Assembly (NCBI RefSeq): GCF_900156735.1
Contig: NZ_FTOL01000003.1
Location: 496,001 to 560,000 of the forward strand
From: Chryseobacterium ureilyticum
Lineage (GTDB): Bacteria; Bacteroidota; Bacteroidia; Flavobacteriales; Weeksellaceae
Reading direction: 5' to 3'
DNA length: 64,000 nt
Under the pieces are notes generated by a model. It was not told the origin of the DNA, ran no database searches, and saw nothing but the letters and a program-made list of their open reading frames with translations. Position numbers and translations under genes: made by a program. Below, one piece after another: positions 34,485-42,782 of the stretch (within the stretch, counting starts at the first letter, position 1; every line of letters starts with the position of its first letter).

Positions 34485-34847
34485 TTGAGGTTATTGATTT
34501 ACATATCCATCATTTTTACCATTGCACTACGCCCGGTTTTGCCATTGGTAAACTATGTGGTAAATTATGATTATATTGTAAAGAACCTTTGTGAAAACAG
34601 AGAAATTCCTCAGTCTACCTGTAAAGGAAAGTGCTACGTAAAAAAAGAATTAGCAAAAACAGAAAAACAAACCGGGAATTCTCAAACCATAAAAATTGCA
34701 GGATTAGATGTTTTCCTTTCTCATGATATTCTTTCCTTTTTAGATCAAAAATATTTTGAAAAGTTGATTGCTATACCGGATTCAGGGTATGTGAATCTCC
34801 ATTGTTCGGATTATTTCTCAAGGATTTTCCATCCTCCTTTGGTTTAA
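34485..34847 (+). CDS. Small membrane or exported protein with CxGKC motif (copy A)
   Basis: This 120-residue protein of unrecognised family starts with TTG. The start is supported by alignment to its relative at 36837, which starts with ATG at the same place. It has a hydrophobic N-terminus, then RPVLPLVNYVVNYDYIV, a Cys pattern LC-x9-C-KGKCY and KKELAKTEK. The C-terminus ends HPPLV. The cysteines would lie outside the cytoplasm and could bind copper or form disulfides. It is the first gene of the copper-type cluster, with its own promoter and a 12-base leader. Confidence 0.75.
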   Translation: MRLLIYISIIFTIALRPVLPLVNYVVNYDYIVKNLCENREIPQSTCKGKCYVKKELAKTEKQTGNSQTIKIAGLDVFLSHDILSFLDQKYFEKLIAIPDSGYVNLHCSDYFSRIFHPPLV

Positions 34848-35076
34848 TTTTTATTATTAAACTATATGTTTAGTTTATTGTAATTATCGCTTCAGTAGTC
34901 AATTAAGAATACTAAACGTATTACTTAGGTCTTCAAAAGATTTCTTTTTCGAATAAATAATACTCGTGTTATATGAAACTTTATGAGAAATTGAAAAACA
35001 TTTTGGAGCAAATATTTTATAATTAATTACTGATCATAACTTTATTCAATACTATTAATTTCAATTTAACATTAAA

Positions 35077-35349
35077 ATGAAATCTCCAATTATTTTGACT
35101 GCCCTGCTGTCAATATTACTTCTGTCGTGTGCAAAAGAACCACAGGTAAAGCATAAAATGAATATGAATTCTTCTAAAGAAAATATGAAGAATGTACAGG
35201 TTGTAAATGATGAAGATCCGATCTGCCATATGAAGACGGCACAGTTTCTGAAAGATACTGCTATGTATAAAAATAAAACATACGGTTTCTGTAGTTCATA
35301 TTGCAAAGACGAATTCAAGAAAAATCCTGAAAGCTATGCCCAAAAATAA
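35077..35349 (+). CDS. YHS-domain lipoprotein
   Basis: This 90-residue lipoprotein has its lipobox at Cys18 (LLLLSCAKEP). A Met/His/Asn/Lys-rich linker (HKMNMNSSKENMKN) is followed by a YHS domain: DPICHMKT, YKNKTYGFCSSYCKDEF. YHS domains bind metals and occur in copper and heavy-metal handling proteins, and the Met-rich linker also suits Cu(I). The last 14 bases overlap the start of the SCO gene, so translation is probably coupled. Confidence 0.88.
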   Translation: MKSPIILTALLSILLLSCAKEPQVKHKMNMNSSKENMKNVQVVNDEDPICHMKTAQFLKDTAMYKNKTYGFCSSYCKDEFKKNPESYAQK

Positions 35350-36013
35350 ACAGACAACTAACAAAGGTAAGGTCATTATCCCAATTGCGGTTATTGCTCT
35401 GCTTTTTCTGGGAATCGGGATAGGAATGGGATACTTCAAAAAGAATCTTTATACAGTAATGAAGGTTCCTGATTTTGAACTGACCGATCAAAACAATAAA
35501 AAAATTACCAACAAGGATATGCTTGGAAAAGTGTATCTGGTAGAATTTTTTTATAGCAAATGTCCCACTATATGCCCCGTGATGAATACCAATATGAAAG
35601 CTATCCAAAATCAGATCAACAGTTCAGAATTTGGTATTGTATCCATCAGTATTGACCCGGAAAATGATACTCCGGAAGCTTTGAAGGAACATGCAAACAG
35701 AATTGGCGCGAAATCTCCTAATTGGCATTTTCTAACAGGAGACAGAACCTATATTGGAAATCTGGCGGATAAATTTAATATCTATGTAGGAGACAAAGAA
35801 GATGATGCAGAAAGTCTTAACCATAGCGGAATGATTGCTCTTGTGGATCAGGAAGGAAACATCCGTTGCCGATACAATAAAGAAAATATGCCGATCCTTT
35901 ATTATTCAGGATTAAATTATGAAGATCCAGAAGGAAAGAACCCAAGATTAAATGGAAAATACCATCCGGATAGAGAAATTCTGATAGAGGATATTAAGAA
36001 GTTATTAAAGTAG
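35336..36013 (+). CDS. SCO1/SenC-family copper chaperone
   Basis: This 225-residue membrane-anchored thioredoxin-like protein delivers copper to cytochrome oxidase or keeps thiols reduced. A single N-terminal membrane segment (VIIPIAVIALLFLGIGIGMG) is followed by the SCO signature KCPTICPVMN, with Cys76 and Cys80, and the conserved distal His in LNHSGMIALVD. All three copper ligands are present. It overlaps the YHS gene by 14 bases. No terminal oxidase gene is nearby, so its partner here may be the MbnP/MbnH system. Confidence 0.93.
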   Translation: MPKNKQTTNKGKVIIPIAVIALLFLGIGIGMGYFKKNLYTVMKVPDFELTDQNNKKITNKDMLGKVYLVEFFYSKCPTICPVMNTNMKAIQNQINSSEFGIVSISIDPENDTPEALKEHANRIGAKSPNWHFLTGDRTYIGNLADKFNIYVGDKEDDAESLNHSGMIALVDQEGNIRCRYNKENMPILYYSGLNYEDPEGKNPRLNGKYHPDREILIEDIKKLLK

Positions 36014-36157
36014 GATGGAGGAAAGGGAGAAGGAAGCTGGAAGTACCGAAACTTAAGCAATTTTATAGTTGTCTTTAAAACTTCAATTACTTCCATATTT
36101 CAACATCAGGTTTCCATTCTTTAGAAGAATATTGTTTAACCATATAACAAAAACATT

Positions 36158-36832
36158 ATGAAGATTATGAAAATAGCTGCTTTAGGGGCAGTATTTGCGG
36201 CTCAGTTTACACTGGCTCAGTTTAAGCAGACGCCTTTGCCATATGCGTACAATGCATTGGAAGGATCAATAGATGCACAGACAATGGAGATTCACTATTC
36301 AAAACATGGTGCAGCTTATGCAACGAACCTGAATAAAGCCATTGCAGGAACTCCACAGGAAAAACAAACGTTGATTCAGATTTTGTCTGAAACCTCAAAA
36401 CTAACTCCTGCAGTAAGAAATAATGCCGGCGGGCACTATAACCACGAACTTTTCTGGATGATCCTTACACCAGAGAAAAATACTCAGCCATCTGCAAAAT
36501 TAGCAAAGGCTATCAATGAAACATTCGGAAGTCTGGATGCTTTTAAAGAAAAAATGAGCAAAGCCGGAGCAGATCGTTTCGGTTCAGGATGGGCTTGGCT
36601 TTCGGTAGGTAAAAACGGGAAATTATTCGTTTCTTCTACGCCGAATCAGGATAATCCATTGATGGATATTGTAGAAGAAAAAGGAACTCCTATTCTTGGA
36701 ATTGATGTTTGGGAACATGCTTATTATTTAAAATATCAGAACAAAAGAGCCGATTATCTTTCTGCAATCTGGAATGTGCTGAACTGGAAAGAAGTAAGCA
36801 AAAGATATGATGAAGCTTTAAGTAAAAAATAA
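36158..36832 (+). CDS. Exported Fe/Mn superoxide dismutase
   Basis: This 224-residue enzyme dismutates superoxide outside the cytoplasm. The first 20 residues are a signal peptide (AAQFTLAQ). The SOD fold follows from [13 protein letters not shown]. Metal ligands are His46 (MEIHYSKHG), the His in [10 protein letters not shown], and Asp and His in [12 protein letters not shown]. The second-shell Tyr54 is present. Most Fe/Mn SODs are cytoplasmic, so export is notable. It sits between SCO and the second CxGKC gene. Confidence 0.94.
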   Translation: MKIMKIAALGAVFAAQFTLAQFKQTPLPYAYNALEGSIDAQTMEIHYSKHGAAYATNLNKAIAGTPQEKQTLIQILSETSKLTPAVRNNAGGHYNHELFWMILTPEKNTQPSAKLAKAINETFGSLDAFKEKMSKAGADRFGSGWAWLSVGKNGKLFVSSTPNQDNPLMDIVEEKGTPILGIDVWEHAYYLKYQNKRADYLSAIWNVLNWKEVSKRYDEALSKK

Positions 36833-36836
36833 TTTC

Positions 36837-37208
36837 ATGAAATTACTTTACAGCATACTTTTTACCTTTTATATGGTGTTCAGACCTCTGATACCAATGG
36901 TAGAGTATGCTGTAAACTATGATTATATCGTTAATACCCTTTGTGTCAATAAAAGTAAGCCTGAAATTCACTGTAATGGAAAATGTTACCTGAGCAAAGA
37001 ACTGGCAAAAACAAATAACGATACAGAATCTACACCCTTCAATAAAGTGAAAAACTCTGGGCAGAAAATCCTTGATATTTATATTCTTCCCGAGATAGCA
37101 GAACTCATCATTACTGAAAAGATTCTTTTTTTCAATTTCTCTTTTACATACGAAGCAGCCTATTCTTTTCTGTTTCTGAAACATATTTTCAAACCACCGG
37201 TTTTTTAA
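36837..37208 (+). CDS. Small membrane or exported protein with CxGKC motif (copy B)
   Basis: This 123-residue relative of the protein at 34485 shares the order RPLIPMVEYAVNYDYIV, LC-x9-C-NGKCY, LSKELAKT and a C-terminus ending KPPVF. The N-terminus is hydrophobic, and the tail has a second hydrophobic stretch (EKILFFNFSFTYEAAYSFLF). I know of no characterised member. The conserved Cys triad and the two copies framing YHS, SCO and SOD genes suggest a role in copper handling. The gene starts 4 bp after the SOD stop. Confidence 0.75.
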   Translation: MKLLYSILFTFYMVFRPLIPMVEYAVNYDYIVNTLCVNKSKPEIHCNGKCYLSKELAKTNNDTESTPFNKVKNSGQKILDIYILPEIAELIITEKILFFNFSFTYEAAYSFLFLKHIFKPPVF

Positions 37209-37233
37209 GTAGGAAATCACTATTCAACTACAA

Positions 37234-37287
37234 ACTACAAAAACTCTTAATAAACTTAAGAGGAAGAATTTCTTTGTGTTTTGTAGT
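37234..37287. repeat. Nested inverted repeats before the MbnP gene
   Basis: Outer arms ACTACAAAA (37234-37242) and TTTTGTAGT (37279-37287) enclose perfect inner arms CTCTTAA (37244-37250) and TTAAGAG (37256-37262). It lies about 65 bp before the ATG and may be an operator or structured leader. Confidence 0.5.
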
Positions 37288-37353
37288 AAAAAGATGAATG
37301 TTTTAAGCATTCAAAATCATCTTATTGTATTTACTCAACTTAAAAAATCAACA

Positions 37354-38184
37354 ATGAAAATTTATAAATTTTTATCATTACTATTTATTGCCATTACTTT
37401 ACTTTCCTTTTCATCTTGCTCAAGCAGAGACGATGATGATAATCCACAGGATACAACCCCGGGAAACCTTCAGATTAAATTTGAAAACGGTTTTAATAAT
37501 TTGGGAAATATTGTACTGAACCAGACCGTACAAACCTCTTCACAAGGGCAAAAACATAATTTTTCAACTTTAAAATACGTCATCAGTAATATTACGTTGA
37601 TCGATGAAAATGGAAAGGAGTTCAGATATAATGAAAATAATCCAGATAAGGGAGCATTTATCATTGATCAGGCAGATGCTGTGGCAGGAGTTGTTTACCT
37701 GAACCTGAATGATATTCCTAAAAATAATTATAAGAAAATAAAATTCGGATTGGGAATCAGTCAGAATGCTTATTTGCTGGGAATGGACGGACAGGCTGAA
37801 TTCTGGAACAGAGCAAAACAGAAAGGGATGTCATGGTCTTGGGCAGCAGGTTATGTTTTCGTAAAACTGGAAGGAAAGTATGGAACCGGTTCAGCAACCA
37901 CTGAATTTATGAATCACACCGGAAATATGGGTAAAGTAACAGAAAATAATACACCGGATCTGTACAGAGAAGTTACCTTGAATTTACCTACAACTGCAAG
38001 AGTAAATGGTAAGATCAGACCATCTATTCATATTCTTGCTGATCTCAACCAGTTCTTGAGCGGAGAAAAGCCATTAATACTTACAGAATCTAATGCAATG
38101 CTGATGGGCTCAAGCCAACATTTAGTAGATGTGACAAATAATCTAACAAAAATGTTTAAAGTAGACCATGTACACAATGATTAA
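37354..38184 (+). CDS. MbnP-family putative copper-binding lipoprotein
   Basis: I take the ATG at 37354, which gives a lipoprotein signal with Cys22. The longer frame from 37276 has no export signal at its start. The Cys is followed by SSRDDDDN, an acidic run like the surface-export signal of flavobacterial lipoproteins. The mature protein has MbnP features: beta-sandwich start (LQIKFENGFNN), LKYVISNITLIDENGKE, KIKFGLGISQ and the Trp-rich GMSWSWAAGYVFVKLEGKY. In methanotrophs MbnP binds copper after a Trp is oxidised to kynurenine by its partner MbnH. The MbnH-like gene overlaps this one by 8 bases. Confidence 0.87.
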   Translation: MKIYKFLSLLFIAITLLSFSSCSSRDDDDNPQDTTPGNLQIKFENGFNNLGNIVLNQTVQTSSQGQKHNFSTLKYVISNITLIDENGKEFRYNENNPDKGAFIIDQADAVAGVVYLNLNDIPKNNYKKIKFGLGISQNAYLLGMDGQAEFWNRAKQKGMSWSWAAGYVFVKLEGKYGTGSATTEFMNHTGNMGKVTENNTPDLYREVTLNLPTTARVNGKIRPSIHILADLNQFLSGEKPLILTESNAMLMGSSQHLVDVTNNLTKMFKVDHVHND

Positions 38185-39226
38185 TTTCTTTTTGAAAACA
38201 GTATTATTTCTGACCGTTGTGTTGCTGAGTTTTGTTTCCTGCTCAGATGAGGTGATGCAGCCATTGGAAAAAGATGAAGCATATAATCTTAACTTTCCGT
38301 CTTACTTCCCGAAAATGACATTCGATCAATCTGCCAATCCGATAACAAAAAATGGAGTGGAGCTAGGCAGAAAATTGTTCTATGAAGGGAGACTTTCAAG
38401 GAATAATACTATTTCATGCGGCTTCTGCCATATTCAGGAAAATGCTTTTACGCATCATGGGCATACAGTAAGCCATGGAGTAGATGACCGAATCGGGATC
38501 AGAAATGCACCACCGATTCAAAATATGGCATTCTTAAAAAGATATATGTGGGATGGTGTTATTCATAATTTAAACGAACAACCTATCATTCCGATGACAG
38601 ACGTTAATGAAATGGACAGTTCCATGCCGGAAGCGATTTCAAAAATAAAAGATGATCAGAAGTATAAAAAACTCTTTGCTGCTGCTTACGGCGATGAAAA
38701 TATTACCGGGGAAAGGGTTTTAAAAGCATTATCCCAGTTTATGGCTTCAATGATTTCTGCAGATTCCAAATATGACAGAGTGAAACAGGGCAGAGAAAGT
38801 TTTACTTCCGAAGAATCTCAGGGGATGGCTTTGTTTAATAAAAACTGTGCTTCCTGTCATAGCGGAGGACTGTTTACTGATGAAAGTTTCCGAAATACAG
38901 GAATGTATTATAATAATCAGTTTAAGGATGCAGGTCTTTATCGTGTGACTCTGAGTCAAAATGATTGGATGAAATTCAGAGTCCCAAGTTTAAGGAATAT
39001 TGAATATACAGCTCCATACATGCATGATGGAAGATTTTATACACTGGAAGCAGTGCTCAACTTCTATTCTGATAATGTAGAAGATAATCCAAACCTTGAT
39101 CCGCAGCTGAAGCAGAACAATCACATCGGAATTGCCATGAACAGTGAAGAAAAACAATTGATCATTACCTTCCTGAAAACATTATCCGACAAAAGTTTCA
39201 TTACCAATCCAAAATTTGCAGAATAA
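38177..39226 (+). CDS. MbnH-like di-haem cytochrome c peroxidase family enzyme
   Basis: This member of the bacterial di-haem peroxidase/MauG family has two CxxCH haem sites (CGFCH near residue 81 and CASCH near residue 224). Conserved segments are GRKLFYEGRLSRNN, IGIRNAPPIQNMAF, MWDGVIHNL and YMHDGRFYTLEAVL. A lipoprotein signal precedes Cys22 (FVSCSDE). Another ATG lies 9 bases upstream. Both starts overlap the MbnP gene, giving coupled translation. By analogy with MbnH it would oxidise a Trp of MbnP. Ordinary peroxidase activity is the alternative. Confidence 0.9.
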   Translation: MINFFLKTVLFLTVVLLSFVSCSDEVMQPLEKDEAYNLNFPSYFPKMTFDQSANPITKNGVELGRKLFYEGRLSRNNTISCGFCHIQENAFTHHGHTVSHGVDDRIGIRNAPPIQNMAFLKRYMWDGVIHNLNEQPIIPMTDVNEMDSSMPEAISKIKDDQKYKKLFAAAYGDENITGERVLKALSQFMASMISADSKYDRVKQGRESFTSEESQGMALFNKNCASCHSGGLFTDESFRNTGMYYNNQFKDAGLYRVTLSQNDWMKFRVPSLRNIEYTAPYMHDGRFYTLEAVLNFYSDNVEDNPNLDPQLKQNNHIGIAMNSEEKQLIITFLKTLSDKSFITNPKFAE

Positions 39227-39238
39227 TTAAATGTAGAC

Positions 39239-40186
39239 ATGAAGAAGATTATTTTAATCATAAGTCTGGTTTTAGGGACAATAAGTCAGGCAAAAACAAT
39301 GATAGACAGTGCTTATATTCCTCAGGAATATTTCAGTACAATAGATTTTGATGAAGACTGTGATGCTTGCGGGTGTGCAGCAGGAAACGGATCATCTGGT
39401 TTTGAATCCTTATTGAATCCTCAGTTTATCGGAATTAAATATTTTGCCCAACATTATAAAGCAAAAGAAAACCTATTTGTAAAAGACCTTACGCAGGATC
39501 AGTATTTTAATACATTACAACTTTGGGGCAAGATTCCTTTAACTAAAAAATTAAGTGTGTACGCAAGTCTGCCCTTCCATTTTCATGAAAAGAAAACTAT
39601 GCAGGGGGATATAAAGATCAATGGAATTGGAGATCTCAATGTAATGGGAATTTATAAGCTTCTTGTTTCTAAAGATAACTTTCATCAGTTAAGCGGAGGT
39701 TTGGGAATAAAAGTTCCTTTAGGAAAGTTTGATGAAAAAGGAGCATCAGGGGTCAATCCGAGTTTTCAGCTGGGAACCGGAAGCTGGGATTATCAGGCAG
39801 CCCTGAATTATAAATTTCAGAAAAATAAAGTGGCTGTATTAATCAACACAGATTATACTGTAAAAACTGAAAATAAAAAACATTACCGCTTCGGAAACCA
39901 ATGGAATTATGCTGCTACAGGTTTTTATCAGATCGCAGGGAATGAAAAGACTATTTTTTCAGCAAAAGCCGGACTTCAGGGAGAAGTATATGATCAGAAT
40001 AAACAGTTTAACGAAGCCTTACCTAATACTTCAGGAAGTGCTTTATATGGAAAACTGGGGTTTGAAGCTTCTTATAAAAAGTTCAGTTTGGGAAGCGAAA
40101 TAATGCTGCCGGCATATACCAATCTGGCTGGAGGAGATATTGAAGCAAAATCACGTTTCAGTATTTTCTTAAACATTGGAATATAG
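39239..40186 (+). CDS. Outer-membrane beta-barrel protein of the MbnP/MbnH cluster
   Basis: This 315-residue protein has a signal peptide ending SQAK. Just after it the mature N-terminus holds an acidic Cys motif, DEDCDACGCAAG (near residues 38-49). The rest is a predicted beta-barrel (IPLTKKLSVYASLPFHFHEKK in two strands, SGGLGIKVPLGKFDEKG, final strand SRFSIFLNIGI). It is 12 bp after the MbnH gene and ends the operon. The position and Cys motif suggest metal transport or docking at the outer membrane. I cannot name the family. Confidence 0.75.
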   Translation: MKKIILIISLVLGTISQAKTMIDSAYIPQEYFSTIDFDEDCDACGCAAGNGSSGFESLLNPQFIGIKYFAQHYKAKENLFVKDLTQDQYFNTLQLWGKIPLTKKLSVYASLPFHFHEKKTMQGDIKINGIGDLNVMGIYKLLVSKDNFHQLSGGLGIKVPLGKFDEKGASGVNPSFQLGTGSWDYQAALNYKFQKNKVAVLINTDYTVKTENKKHYRFGNQWNYAATGFYQIAGNEKTIFSAKAGLQGEVYDQNKQFNEALPNTSGSALYGKLGFEASYKKFSLGSEIMLPAYTNLAGGDIEAKSRFSIFLNIGI

Positions 40187-40230
40187 TAGACTTTTAATTT
40201 TCTGACATCAAGAATCAGATTACCATAAGT

Positions 40231-40270
40231 AAAACGGGGTTATTTCATTTTGGAATAATCTCGTTTTTTA
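40231..40270 (+). terminator. Terminator of the copper-type cluster
   Basis: A 14-bp stem with two G-U pairs (40231-40244 with 40254-40267) is followed by T. Confidence 0.85.
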
Positions 40271-40434
40271 TTTCTACAGTGAGCAGAACAAAAGTTGAAA
40301 TATTGTGCAGACAGCTAAAATTAAAGTGTTGCTTTATTATATTTAATTTCTATATCAACAGTCACTATTCTGATCCATTCTTTTATAATATTGTAAATCA
40401 TTTTGTTATTTGTGGCATTATATTAATAATTGCC

Positions 40435-40442
40435 TATCTTTG
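40435..40442 (+). promoter_or_regulatory. -7 box (TATCTTTG) for the B12 operon
   Basis: An exact TAnnTTTG box lies just before the riboswitch. TTTG at 40409-40412 is a possible -33 element with a 22-bp spacer. Confidence 0.55.
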
Positions 40443-40449
40443 CCGAAAT

Positions 40450-40607
40450 TTGGTGAGCCATAAAAAGCTCTTAAAAGGGAATCCGGTGAGAATCCGGAAC
40501 AGACCCGCTGCTGTAAGCTCCGCACCAAAGATTTTGAAGATTATATCCACTGTTTTTTTAATGGGAAGGATTTCAAAAATGGAGTAAGTCAGAAGACCTG
40601 CCAGACA
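40450..40607 (+). ncRNA. Cobalamin (B12) riboswitch
   Basis: The sequence has the ordered core of AdoCbl/MeCbl riboswitches: TTGGTGAGCC start, AAAAGGGAATCCGGTGAGAA, CAGACCCGCTGCTGTAAG, and the 3' B12 box AAGTCAGAAGACCTGCC at 40587-40603. It precedes a BtuB-like receptor operon, the expected target. Confidence 0.95.
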
Positions 40608-40730
40608 ATTAAACGTTTGACGCTTTCGTGGAATAAAGCTTAGGACATCAATGATTCTGTGCAGTGAATGCTGTGCTTTGTCGTTGCTTTCTTACATCCA
40701 TTAGCGTCATCATTATCCCTAAATGAGCTA

Positions 40731-42782
40731 ATGGTGGCAAAACTGACTACATCTCAACTTCATAAAGTTGTTTTCACATTATGTGTGTTAACATCACAAT
40801 TTCTGTTTTCCCAATCCAGAAAAAAAGACAGTATTAAGGAAGAAGCTATTAAGACTGTCAATATTTATAAAAAGAATTTTAGAGAAATCATTCCTGCTCA
40901 GGTTCTGCAAGGTGAAGAGCTTGAAAGACTGAACAGCCACTCTGTTGCAGATGCACTCCGTTATTTTTCCGGTGTTCAGATTAAAGATTACGGAGGAATG
41001 GGTGGTTTGAAGACCGTTAATATCCGAAGTATGGGAAGCCAGCACGTTGGAGTTTTCTATGATGGGATTCAATTAGGAAATGCTCAGAATGGAGTGGTAG
41101 ATTTAGGGCGATACTCTCTGGATGATATTGAAGAAATATCATTATATAACGGGCAGAAAAGCGAAATCTTTCAGCCTGCAAAAGATTTCGGGTCCTCAGG
41201 ATCTATTTATATGCAGCCCAAAACTCCTGTATTTAAAGGAACAAGAAAAACGAATCTTATCATAAGGGCGAAAAGTGCCTCTATTGATCTGTTTAATCCA
41301 TCTTTCCGTCTTGAGCAAAAGATTTCCGAGAAAATATCCAGCAGTTTCAGTTCTGAATTTCTACAGAGTGACGGGGTTTATAAGTATCGTTACGGAAAAA
41401 AATACTCTAATGGGCAGACTGCTTATGATACGATTGCCAAAAGGTATGATTCCGATATTAAAACAAAACGTTTTGAAACATCCCTCAATGGAATTTTAAA
41501 TAACGGAAACTGGAATGTGCGCGGTTATGGTTTTATTTCAGATCGGGGGATTCCCGCACCTATTGTGAACAACCGTTTTGATGCCAGGGGAGCCAGAATG
41601 AGGGATGAAAATTATTTTGTACAGGCAAATCTCAGAAAAAAGCTCTTCCCTAAATTTGAAACCCAGCTGAAGGCAAAATTTGCTTATGATTATACTTATT
41701 TTAATGATACCGTATTATCACAAGCTGTTTATCCTGCACAAAATACCTATATCCAAAGAGAGGTTTACCTTTCTTCTTCCAATATATATTCTGTCAATTC
41801 CAATTGGGATATTAGTTTGAGCGGAGATTTCCAGTATAATAATATGGATGCCGACTTAAAAAACTTTTCTTTTCCTACCCGATATACAACACTTGTGGCA
41901 TTGGCTACAACGTATCAGTGGAATAGATTCAAATTCTTAGGAAGCCTTTTAGGTACTTTTACTTTTGAAGAAGTAGAGCGTAATCTAAGACCTGACGACA
42001 GAAGAGAGTGGACACCAGCCTTCTTTATGAGCTACCAGCCTGCTGCGATTCCGGAGCTTACCATCAGGGCTTTTCATAAACAGATTTTCAGGCTGCCTAC
42101 TTTTAATGATTTGTACTATACCAATATCGGGAGTTCTTATCTGAAACCCGAATTTACCTATCAGTATGATCTGGGATTTACCTATCAGAAAAAATATGAT
42201 AATGCTATCATGAAGGCTTTTTATATAAAGGTTGACGGATATTATAACAGGGTAAAAGATAAGATCGTTGCAATGCCTCAACTCAATTTGTTCCGTTGGA
42301 CGATGCTGAATCTTGGAAGAGTTGAAATTATTGGAGCTGATGTGAATGTTCAGGCTGAGGTAATGCTTGGGCAGGTGAAATTGAAACCATTATTGTCTTA
42401 CACCTATCAAAGTGCAGTAGACAAGACTAATAAAGGATCGGGAATTGATGATGGCGATACATTTTATAATAAGCAGATTCCTTATACACCATGGCATACC
42501 GGTTCATTTACCCTGATGGCAGATTACAAAGACTGGAGTTTCAACTATAGTACAATCTATGTAGGGAAGCGCTACGACGGACAGCTGGATAATATCAGAG
42601 CCAATTTTATTCAGCCTTGGTATACGCATGACCTTTCTGTTCAGAAGAAATTTAATCTTGACGGGCATCCGTTTAAGGTCAATCTTGAAATGAATAATGT
42701 TTTTAACCAAAATTATGATGTTGTACTCAACTATCCTATGCCGGGAAGAAACTTTAAACTCTCTTTAAATTTTACATTATGA
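40731..42782 (+). CDS. BtuB-like TonB-dependent corrinoid receptor
   Basis: This outer-membrane receptor of about 683 residues imports cobalamin or other corrinoids with TonB. The ATG at 40731 is chosen over one at 40668 because it gives a good signal peptide (VVFTLCVLTSQFLFSQ), while the longer form does not. The plug has VADALRYFSGVQIKDYGG, LKTVNIRSMGSQHVGVFYDG and GSIYMQPK. The barrel ends in NFKLSLNFTL. The B12 riboswitch upstream gives the substrate. The next gene starts within the stop codon (ATGA overlap). Confidence 0.92.
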   Translation: MVAKLTTSQLHKVVFTLCVLTSQFLFSQSRKKDSIKEEAIKTVNIYKKNFREIIPAQVLQGEELERLNSHSVADALRYFSGVQIKDYGGMGGLKTVNIRSMGSQHVGVFYDGIQLGNAQNGVVDLGRYSLDDIEEISLYNGQKSEIFQPAKDFGSSGSIYMQPKTPVFKGTRKTNLIIRAKSASIDLFNPSFRLEQKISEKISSSFSSEFLQSDGVYKYRYGKKYSNGQTAYDTIAKRYDSDIKTKRFETSLNGILNNGNWNVRGYGFISDRGIPAPIVNNRFDARGARMRDENYFVQANLRKKLFPKFETQLKAKFAYDYTYFNDTVLSQAVYPAQNTYIQREVYLSSSNIYSVNSNWDISLSGDFQYNNMDADLKNFSFPTRYTTLVALATTYQWNRFKFLGSLLGTFTFEEVERNLRPDDRREWTPAFFMSYQPAAIPELTIRAFHKQIFRLPTFNDLYYTNIGSSYLKPEFTYQYDLGFTYQKKYDNAIMKAFYIKVDGYYNRVKDKIVAMPQLNLFRWTMLNLGRVEIIGADVNVQAEVMLGQVKLKPLLSYTYQSAVDKTNKGSGIDDGDTFYNKQIPYTPWHTGSFTLMADYKDWSFNYSTIYVGKRYDGQLDNIRANFIQPWYTHDLSVQKKFNLDGHPFKVNLEMNNVFNQNYDVVLNYPMPGRNFKLSLNFTL

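Larger units (their letters stand above)
40187..40730. other. 544-bp gap with terminator, promoter and cobalamin riboswitch
   Basis: It holds the terminator at 40231, a -7 box at 40435, the B12 riboswitch (40450-40607) and a 120-base stretch up to the btuB ATG that should contain the expression platform. The ORF at 40279-40587 lies over the riboswitch and is not a gene. Confidence 0.8.

Noticed and set aside
36014..36157. Purine-rich GGAGGAAAGGGAGAAGGAAG stretch after the SCO gene
   Set aside because: It resembles dispersed low-complexity sequence with a weak dyad (GGAAGT / ACTTCC). There is not enough to call an element.
37276..37353. ATG at 37276 as the start of the MbnP-like gene
   Set aside because: The extra 26 residues hide the lipoprotein signal and overlap the outer arm of the nested inverted repeat.
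40279..40587. A 102-codon plus-strand ORF before the BtuB-like gene
   Set aside because: It runs through the cobalamin riboswitch core and has no family features.
40668..40730. ATG at 40668 as the start of the BtuB-like gene
   Set aside because: It adds 21 residues before a normal signal peptide that begins at the ATG at 40731.
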